Assembly: GCA_020719725.1 (NCBI GenBank)
Contig: DYPU01000020.1
Span: forward strand, 1 to 38,262
Reading direction: 5' to 3'
DNA: 38,262 bases
DNA from: Anaerolinea sp.
GTDB taxonomy: Bacteria; Chloroflexota; Anaerolineae; Anaerolineales; Villigracilaceae
A program made the translations under genes and the position numbers. Below are positions 33,801 to 38,262 of the stretch, piece by piece. The notes beneath the pieces are model-generated. The model was given only the letters and a program-made list of their open reading frames with translations. It made no database searches and was not told the DNA's origin. Numbering within the stretch: position 1 is the first letter of the stretch; each line of letters opens with the position of its first letter.

Positions 33801-34501
33801 GTTAATAACCACTGATAGCGATAGATGGCCCAGCCGTTGAGTAAAACGGTTATAAATAATGTATGGGGTGGGTAATTATAGCTATTGAAAAAATCAAGAT
33901 TGCCGGAATTAAAAAGGATTAAAGCGGCTGCCGGAATGAATTGCCCGATTCCCATTAACAACATGCGCTTGCGATACAAACCATAACTGTTTAGCAGGAT
34001 ATTAAACTCAATGCCAAAAATGCCAATACATATAATCGTGGCGTAGAGCAAAATAATCCAAAACCAAGGCCCATTCTCAAAGGTTAGGACAGGTAAAAAG
34101 CCATTGAGATTAAGTTGAAAATTGTGTCGAAAGTACGGGGAGAGAGTTGGAAGCCAGAGAACCGCCAAATTAAGCAGTGGAATGAGCAGCAGGAACCAGA
34201 GCCGGCGCGCAGAAAACCAGCCGCTTCGGCGTGCTTGAAATGTGGCCGCAACCAGAATGGAGATTGGGATAAAAGGCAAAATAGAGGACTTAATTTGTAA
34301 TAAAGCTAACTTGGCTTGTAAGTTGACCGCCAGAACATCTAGCCCGCAAACTAGAGTGAACAGGCTGCATAAAAACATGGCAATGCTAAAAGGCGTGGCA
34401 AGTTGCAAGCCCCTGCGCCGCAAGAAGCTATAGATGCCAACGAAGATGAATAAAGTAGATGTAAGAAATAAATGAATCGCAAGCCAATTTGATAACATCA
34501 T
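30887..34501 (-). CDS. Multi-domain diguanylate cyclase: 7TM, PAS, PAS, GAF x3, GGDEF
   Basis: 1204 residues. Seven N-terminal membrane helices (about 5-235, histidine-kinase N-terminal 7TM type), PAS (about 240-345), PAS (about 350-468), three GAF domains (about 485-640, 665-825, 835-998), a coiled-coil linker and a GGDEF domain (about 1035-1200). The active-site motif is GGEEF (1118-1122), so it should make cyclic di-GMP, and the inhibitory I-site RNSD (1109-1112) is intact. GAF 2 and 3 are close repeats (both have GIP, VIGV/VMGV, SYEPN/TYEPN and EQI). The message is probably leaderless: TATAAT ends 5 bases before the ATG, which is followed by a second ATG. It is transcribed toward metG, in opposite orientation. 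Confidence 0.94.
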   Translation of the reverse strand: MMLSNWLAIHLFLTSTLFIFVGIYSFLRRRGLQLATPFSIAMFLCSLFTLVCGLDVLAVNLQAKLALLQIKSSILPFIPISILVAATFQARRSGWFSARRLWFLLLIPLLNLAVLWLPTLSPYFRHNFQLNLNGFLPVLTFENGPWFWIILLYATIICIGIFGIEFNILLNSYGLYRKRMLLMGIGQFIPAAALILFNSGNLDFFNSYNYPPHTLFITVLLNGWAIYRYQWLLTYPITRDITLDQINEMLLVVDHNHKILDLNRAAHAALELSDNTIGTSVEKIIKEWGLYRAEAHDKGLFLREIKIQKNNSVNIYELTINPIKLENDQPASDVIILREITKYRQQQEQIHQLALAVEQSPNSVVITDTDGIIQYINPSFTRLTGYSSKEVIGQKTSLLKSDKTPAAVYAEMWSTIKAGKIWKSDLLNRRKNGEFYWEETLITPLFDAEGQVINYISIKEDITARKEINTLLHRRLDELDMINTISMAAATQLDLTTLVSLVGQQLEQFFNARSVFVALHNRATGFIEVPYWTIDRKRVVPPPLKFGEGLVSHILKTGKHLLISSNFVKQAIPLGHKAVFVNDYGYPKTWLGVPIMSGKQALGVISLQNYQMENAFSENDVRLLTTIAANVGIAVENAHLFQSAQQEIQERIHAEQEVRQHADQLAVLYETSHAVTAGLNLELVLNTLLEKCKQIAQMDVFSVGLYEENEKRINFIKFYDKGRELPHITFYLSSNSSLTQNVIQKGQSIFVPDLLHPAAQEQYDAYHTTTEHARCYLGIPLMRGEQVIGVMSVQSYEPNNYSKEQIQTLEIIASQATSAIENARLYEETRHRAEEMTLLYEISLQLSTNLDLNHVLRNLLDKCKQILPMDAFYVALYDESKHTIYHPLFFDNGEFKTIATRDIRLSPGLAGEIITQGKSLYLPNTTNPEIARKYQIIHIGGNPTRCYVGIPMIVRDKVMGVISMQTYEPNSYTPEQIRLIETIATQAAIAIENSQLYEAAQKEIHERRKDQEILEHTNQELQIQLTRVESLQGELREQAIRDALTGLYNRRYLDEIFGEKINRMRKKASSLSVMMLDIDHFKVFNDTHGHKTGDDLLQMLGKLLRQYTRNSDVACRYGGEEFVILLADTNLEIAQKRANEIRLAFASQGVLSPGKEKPDGATISIGISVYPTHGDCAEALLIQADQALYVAKAAGRNQVVAWKQ

Positions 34502-34506
34502 AGTTT

Positions 34507-34512
34507 ATTATA
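34507..34512 (-). promoter_or_regulatory. -10 box giving a near-leaderless GGDEF message
   Basis: TATAAT on the minus strand, 5 bases (AAACT) before the first ATG and 8 before the second. There is no ribosome site. A weak TTGTAA lies 19 bases upstream inside the A/T-rich hairpin arms. Confidence 0.55.
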
Positions 34513-34521
34513 AACAGTCTT

Positions 34522-34574
34522 GGGACTTTTTTTACAAAAAAAAGTCCCTCTACTTTGCAGAGAGGGACTTTTTT
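34522..34574 (-). terminator. upp terminator with three mutually exclusive arms
   Basis: Arm 1 GGGACTTTTTTT (34522-34533), arm 2 (34537-34551) and arm 3 (34561-34574). Arms 2 and 3 form a 14-bp stem, on the minus strand followed by eight Ts: the upp terminator, starting 2 bases after the upp stop. Arms 1 and 2 form a 12-bp stem with the 3-base loop ACA. Both cannot form together. Confidence 0.75.
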
Positions 34575-34576
34575 GC

Positions 34577-35203
34577 TTAAGCAGTACCAAATTGACGATC
34601 GCCTGCATCTCCCAAGCCGGGCACGATATATCCTTTTTCGTTGAGATGATCGTCGATGGCGGCCAGATAAATCGGCACATCAGGATGTTTGGTTTGCATT
34701 CGGGCAATGCCCTCTGGCGCACCAATCAGGCCGACAAATTTGATTTTTTTGACGCCCCAGCGTTTGAGCACCTCTACTGTGGCGGTAGCCGAGCCGCCGG
34801 TGGCGAGCATTGGATCGAGGATCAGGCAGACAGAGACGGTCGGTTCGGTGGGTAGTTTGTTGTAATATTCCACTGGCCGCAGAGTTTTCTCATCACGATA
34901 TAAGCCGATGTGCCAGACCTCGGCGTGGGGCATGAGTTCCCAAATGCCTTCCACCATTCCCAGCCCGGCTCGTAAAATGGGAACCAGCCCAACTTTTTCT
35001 TTTAGCTCGTAGCCGGTCATTGTTTCCAATGGGGTTTGGACTTCGCGCGGGGTAATAGCAAGATCGGCAGTGGCTTCATAAACCATCAGCGCGGCGATTT
35101 CCTGCACCAGTTCGCGGAATTTTTTGGGTTCAGTGTTTATGTCGCGCAGGCGGCTCAATTTGTGTTTTACCAGCGGATGCTGTGACTCGAAAACGTTGGA
35201 CAT
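34577..35203 (-). CDS. upp: Uracil phosphoribosyltransferase
   Basis: 208 residues, the normal length. The [33 protein letters not shown] segment, the PRPP-binding loop [21 protein letters not shown], the Gly-rich [11 protein letters not shown] and the uracil-binding C-terminal [16 protein letters not shown] are diagnostic. It makes UMP from uracil and PRPP in the salvage pathway. The start at 35203 has GAGGAG 5 bases upstream and a TATAAT -10 box at 35229-35234. It is monocistronic, with a strong terminator directly behind it. Confidence 0.97.
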   Translation of the reverse strand: MSNVFESQHPLVKHKLSRLRDINTEPKKFRELVQEIAALMVYEATADLAITPREVQTPLETMTGYELKEKVGLVPILRAGLGMVEGIWELMPHAEVWHIGLYRDEKTLRPVEYYNKLPTEPTVSVCLILDPMLATGGSATATVEVLKRWGVKKIKFVGLIGAPEGIARMQTKHPDVPIYLAAIDDHLNEKGYIVPGLGDAGDRQFGTA

Positions 35204-35228
35204 GCTAGCTCCTCAGAAATTTTGCTCG

Positions 35229-35234
35229 ATTATA
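35229..35234 (-). promoter_or_regulatory. -10 box of upp
   Basis: TATAAT on the minus strand, 25 bases before the start codon, in the same CGGGTATAAT context as the udk promoter. The -35 position holds no recognisable box. Confidence 0.5.
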
Positions 35235-35268
35235 CCCGTTTGCATTGGCGGGAGAGTGATTTTGGGAG

Positions 35269-35679
35269 TTATCCTTGCCGTAACAAATAGACCAGGCCCG
35301 CCCCAGTGGCGCAAGCCAGTAAACACACCACAGCGATAAAAATCAGGCAGCCGGGCAGCAGAGGCCGTAGCGCTGTCCAGCGCCAGTAGGTGCTGTAGGC
35401 TTGACGGGCGACTGGCTCGGCGGCTCGCAAAATTTTGACGGTATTCTCGGTGAAGGTGTCGGGAACCGGGGTGTTTTCGCGGGTAGCCTGCCGGGCGCTA
35501 TCAAAAGGATCGAGTTTTCCCGGTCTGATTGGCGGTTGCGGGGCTGTGGCAGTTTTTTCCCAGCGTAAATCGTCTGGAATGGTGGTTTGGGTGGCGCAGA
35601 ATGGGCAGGCCATCCGCTTCAGGTTGGGTTCTGGCATTATCGGTGCGCCACAGGCCGGGCAAGGAAAAGAATTGGGCAT
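35269..35679 (-). CDS. Zinc-ribbon protein with C-terminal membrane helix
   Basis: 136 residues. CPACG (7-11) and CPFC (25-28) form a zinc ribbon. A Pro/Thr-rich linker (about 30-75) follows, then a short helical segment and one membrane helix (about 108-131, GCLIFIAVVCLLACATGAGLVYLL). No catalytic motif; I do not recognise the family. The ribbon would face the cytoplasm if the C-terminal helix is the anchor. There is no strong ribosome site before 35679. It lies 37 bases after the PIG-L gene and is probably co-transcribed with it. Confidence 0.65.
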   Translation of the reverse strand: MPNSFPCPACGAPIMPEPNLKRMACPFCATQTTIPDDLRWEKTATAPQPPIRPGKLDPFDSARQATRENTPVPDTFTENTVKILRAAEPVARQAYSTYWRWTALRPLLPGCLIFIAVVCLLACATGAGLVYLLRQG

Positions 35680-35716
35680 CGGGTTTGTTCTTTCTGAAAT
35701 GCGAGCGCTGAATGGA

Positions 35717-36565
35717 TTAGCCGACTTTTTTGATTCTCGCGGTCACATCCTCGCCAAATTTTTGAATTTGCGCCAGGATGAAGGAGGTCGGTTTGAGTGT
35801 ATCATCTATAAGCAGTGGTGTTAAATCTATGCCGTACGAAAGCCCCAGGGCTGCATCGACGCCATGCGATTCGGAGTAGGTGGCATTGGCTTTGCGGCGG
35901 CCCATCGAAGCCAGGTCGTAGCGTTTTCCGCCGCAAATTTGCGAATCAAACACGCCTAAAAGCGCCGCTTGCAGGTTTTCGCGCGCAGTTACGTCAAAGC
36001 TAATCTTGTCGCTGTCCACCACCCAATCCAGGTTGCGCCAAACTTCGCAGCCATAGAGCTTTTCGGGGCGTTCGGTTTGAGGCAGGCGGCGGATGGCGGC
36101 GATTACTTTTAGCGCTACGCCGACATGGGTATCGTGTTTGTCGGCCAGATTGTGAGTATAGACAAATTGTGGGCGAGTGGCTTTGAGTAGGGCCAGAATA
36201 TCTTGTACGCCGCGTTCGTCCTGGCCGTCTTTGATGCTTTTGCTGGGATAATCCAGCATAACCTGAGCAGAATATTCGCCTACAAAGGCCGCTTTGAATT
36301 GCTCTTTGAAGCGTACCCGGCGCATTTCTTCGTCGGTATAATTTTTGTACAGGTCATCCCGCGGTGAGCCGCGGCCATCGGTCACAACTACGCCTGTAAA
36401 CCACAGTTTTTCTTGTTGAAAACAGGTCAAAATTGGCTCGGCGGCCATAATTTCGATGTCGTCCTGGTGGGCGGCCAGGCACAGGTGAGTGGTGCGGGCC
36501 AGGGCATTGTCTACCGGCAAACCGTCTGGCACATAAATTTCAGCGGTATCAAAATTAAATTTCAT
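35717..36565 (-). CDS. PIG-L family deacetylase (second, divergent)
   Basis: 282 residues from the ATG at 36565, with GGAG 5 bases upstream; the ATG at 36589 has no support. The zinc motif is AHQDDIE (about residue 33-39), with Gln for the usual Pro. The other zinc residue(s) lie in YTHNLADKHDTH, a spacing unlike the HPDH of the gene at 15585. This fits the divergent LmbE/PIG-L group that works on sugars. It lies 96 bases downstream of the ROK gene on the same strand; a joint role in amino-sugar use (deacetylation by this protein, phosphorylation by the ROK protein) is a plausible inference. Confidence 0.82.
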   Translation of the reverse strand: MKFNFDTAEIYVPDGLPVDNALARTTHLCLAAHQDDIEIMAAEPILTCFQQEKLWFTGVVVTDGRGSPRDDLYKNYTDEEMRRVRFKEQFKAAFVGEYSAQVMLDYPSKSIKDGQDERGVQDILALLKATRPQFVYTHNLADKHDTHVGVALKVIAAIRRLPQTERPEKLYGCEVWRNLDWVVDSDKISFDVTARENLQAALLGVFDSQICGGKRYDLASMGRRKANATYSESHGVDAALGLSYGIDLTPLLIDDTLKPTSFILAQIQKFGEDVTARIKKVG

Positions 36566-36661
36566 TGCTTCTCCTATAAAGTGGATCATATCAATCAGAT
36601 GGGCAAATTCTACACCTTCTGCCGCAGGGTTTGGAGTGTTTTTGGGACTTTATGGTTTGAT

Positions 36662-38050
36662 TTAGCTGAAGGCTGGCAAGCTGGCTGCCGCGATGGATTG
36701 ACCGACCCGGCGGCTTTTCTCGTCGGGTAATTGAACATGGATGCGGGCGGCCAGTTCGGGGAATTCGGCGGCCAGCACCTTTTGGGCACCTTCCAGTAGC
36801 ATCTCACCGCCGCGCCCGGAGGTGCAGCGTCCTAAAATAAGGACATGCTTGATGTCGTAAAATTCGGCGTAGTGTGCCAACCCATAGCCCAGATAAATGC
36901 CCATGCTTTCCCAAACTTTCAGCGCACCTGTATGGCCGGCTTCCAGCTTTTCTTGCACAAATTTTAGTTTTTCGGCATCCGTAATATCGGTTGGGATGTC
37001 TATTCCGGCGCGCGGGGCCAGCCGAAAGACGCATTGTTGCGAAAAATACTGTGAACCACACCCAATATCTCCCGACCATTCGTCTATGGCGGCAGTGGGG
37101 TTGTAATCGACCGGGGCAAAAGCCAGTTCATTTAGCCAGCCCAAAATATGGCCGTTCATATCCACATAGCCGGTGGCTTCACTCGAACCGAGCGCAATGC
37201 CTAAAATGCCGGTGTCTTCCAGAGACATAGACCCGGCCAGGGCGGTCACGTCACCATCGTTGATGACTTCCAGCGGTACCCCCAGTTCTTTTTGCAGGCG
37301 TAGGAACATATTGGTAATCTGACCGTAGTTTTCACGCGGGATATTGCGAAATAATGAAGCGACCATTGGGCGGTTGTCGATGTAAATTCCCGCTGAACTA
37401 CCGCCAATCGCATCGACGTGTGGCATTTTTTCGGCGGCAGTTTTGAGCGCGGTCAAAACTTCATTGTAATGATAAGCCGGGTCGCTATGTTTGCGCGGCT
37501 CCCAAACCACTTCCTCACTGTAAACGGCTTCGCCATCAATGACGGCGCTCACTTTTCGGTCGGATGCGCCCAGATCGAAACCGATCCGACAGCCATTCAG
37601 GTGACGCCCCAGCGCTTTGCCACTTTCCTGCGCGGCAGGAACAGCCTGCGGGTCGCAGGAGACGATGCTAAAAACCTGCTCGTAGACTTGTTCGCCCATA
37701 AAGGCATAATCAAATTTGCGTTCCCCGTCTGGCGCATACAGTTTTTGCAGGTATTCGCCAATGTTGCGCGGTCCGCCGACGTAAACTTTAAACCCGCCTT
37801 TGGCCCATAGCAAAAATTTGACGATGCGTTCGGCATACGCCAGGTTTTCCAGTTCACGCGAATGCCCGGCAGGGAAGACAACCGTTTCAAAGCGTGAAAC
37901 TTCACCGCGAGCGCGTTCCACTCCGATGATGAGCGGAACACCTGCCGCGGCTGCGGCGCGAAAGGCGCGATTTGCCAGCGCAGCCGGACGAAATTCTGGT
38001 TCCAGCGGTGGCGCGAATTTTGGTGTAATAAGTTGAATAGTTTTGGGCAT
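36662..38050 (-). CDS. ROK-family-like sugar kinase with N-terminal extension
   Basis: 462 residues, about 150 longer than a usual ROK kinase. The ROK/actin-like ATPase core begins near residue 154: phosphate 1 motif GFDLGASDRK (157-166), AIGGSSAGIYIDNR, catalytic Asp in VINDGDVTAL (263-272), then ALGSSEATGYVD and a degenerate metal motif (GCGSQYFSQQC) in place of the classical CxCGxxGCxE. The C-terminal LILGRCTSGRGGEMLLEGA is the adenosine-side motif. The first 150 residues match nothing I know. It is likely a glucokinase-like or other sugar kinase, or a ROK-like regulator without an HTH. AAGGA lies 7 bases before the start. A LacI-type operator sits upstream. Confidence 0.75.
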   Translation of the reverse strand: MPKTIQLITPKFAPPLEPEFRPAALANRAFRAAAAAGVPLIIGVERARGEVSRFETVVFPAGHSRELENLAYAERIVKFLLWAKGGFKVYVGGPRNIGEYLQKLYAPDGERKFDYAFMGEQVYEQVFSIVSCDPQAVPAAQESGKALGRHLNGCRIGFDLGASDRKVSAVIDGEAVYSEEVVWEPRKHSDPAYHYNEVLTALKTAAEKMPHVDAIGGSSAGIYIDNRPMVASLFRNIPRENYGQITNMFLRLQKELGVPLEVINDGDVTALAGSMSLEDTGILGIALGSSEATGYVDMNGHILGWLNELAFAPVDYNPTAAIDEWSGDIGCGSQYFSQQCVFRLAPRAGIDIPTDITDAEKLKFVQEKLEAGHTGALKVWESMGIYLGYGLAHYAEFYDIKHVLILGRCTSGRGGEMLLEGAQKVLAAEFPELAARIHVQLPDEKSRRVGQSIAAASLPAFS

Positions 38051-38081
38051 GTGGGGGTCCTTGAAGATTGAAAAGGTGAAT

Positions 38082-38099
38082 AATGTAAACGTTTACATT
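38082..38099. promoter_or_regulatory. LacI-family operator, 18-bp perfect palindrome
   Basis: AATGTAAACGTTTACATT, centred on CG as in LacI/PurR/CcpA-type operators. It lies 10-27 bases downstream of the minus-strand -10 box, so a bound repressor would block the ROK transcript. Confidence 0.85.
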
Positions 38100-38108
38100 G
38101 GCGAATTC

Positions 38109-38114
38109 ATTTTA
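38109..38114 (-). promoter_or_regulatory. -10 box of the ROK gene
   Basis: TAAAAT on the minus strand with a poor -35 (TTTTCC) 17 bases upstream; the predicted start, near 38102, is just upstream of the operator. Confidence 0.45.
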
Positions 38115-38223
38115 ACACATTTAGGAACACGGGAAAACCTATGCTTTTGGTTTGTTCCAGCGTGCCCACCATAACTGCCAGCGCAGGCGCGACCAAGCCT
38201 GAGCGGCGCAGGGCGATTGCATC

Positions 38224-38260
38224 TAAAATGAGGTAAAACTGGCTATCTTGCAATCAGGAG
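38224..38260 (+). promoter_or_regulatory. -10 box and ribosome site of a gene starting just past the right edge
   Basis: TAAAAT (38224-38229) and AGGAG (38256-38260) on the plus strand, two bases before the window ends. A divergently transcribed gene probably starts within about 10 bases beyond the edge; a LacI-type regulator of the operator would be a natural candidate (inference). Confidence 0.4.
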
Positions 38261-38262
38261 AA

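Noticed and set aside
38141-38236. Short plus-strand frame of 31 codons (and a 48-codon minus frame opposite)
   Set aside because: No ribosome site or similarity; it overlaps the promoter region of the edge gene.
1-38262. CRISPR arrays, insertion sequences, integrase or attachment sites
   Set aside because: No spaced direct repeats, transposase or recombinase motifs were seen on either strand.

Overview
The window looks like a chromosomal piece of a Chloroflexota bacterium, probably class Anaerolineae (inference). The reasons are the gene content: a monoderm-style MacB-type exporter without outer-membrane parts, a multiheme cytochrome next to a TAT-exported ferredoxin-like protein, many PAS/GAF sensor proteins, two PIG-L deacetylases and a primary sigma factor directly after a YceD gene. 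Coding density is high, no gene-free stretch reaches 300 bases, and I see no insertion sequence, integrase, tRNA, rRNA or CRISPR array.

Layout, left to right. 1-2.4 kb: the 3' part of a respiratory operon (minus strand) with a 15-heme cytochrome and a truncated TAT iron-sulfur protein. 2.5-6.8 kb: a radical SAM enzyme, a 62-aa protein and a 901-aa unrecognised coiled-coil protein whose likely original start is cut off by an in-frame TGA. 7.1-11.1 kb: a hemolysin III-like membrane protein, a DUF2892-like protein, typA and an aldo/keto reductase. 11.2-15.5 kb: a four-gene export or membrane operon (Yip1-like protein, ABC ATPase, exported CARDB-like protein, MacB/FtsX-type permease). 15.6-17.2 kb: a PIG-L deacetylase and a CBS-ACT protein. 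17.3-25.1 kb: a minus-strand array of udk, cyclophilin, VTT membrane protein, M20 peptidase, histidine kinase, response regulator and a lipoprotein binding protein. 25.2-27.0 kb: two tandem DegV proteins. 27.1-30.9 kb (plus strand): yceD, rpoD and metG. 30.9-35.2 kb: a 1204-aa GGDEF protein and upp. 35.3-38.1 kb: a zinc-ribbon membrane protein, a second PIG-L protein and a ROK-like protein behind a perfect LacI-type operator.

The genes are mostly housekeeping (translation, pyrimidine salvage with udk and upp, protein folding) plus sensing and envelope functions. The regulatory DNA is the more unusual part. Several transcripts seem to begin at or next to the start codon (udk, the GGDEF gene, a metG leader peptide). 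A 16-bp perfect inverted repeat encloses the start codon of the VTT gene. metG has a Met-containing leader peptide followed by a terminator-like hairpin. typA is preceded by a terminator-like hairpin and a second start-proximal hairpin. Most intrinsic terminators are long, near-perfect hairpins with A-tracts on one side and T-tracts on the other.

The best candidates for something undescribed are the fused octaheme/heptaheme membrane cytochrome, the interrupted 901-aa gene, the VTT start hairpin and the metG leader. All functional statements rest on motif recognition by eye; no database search was run.
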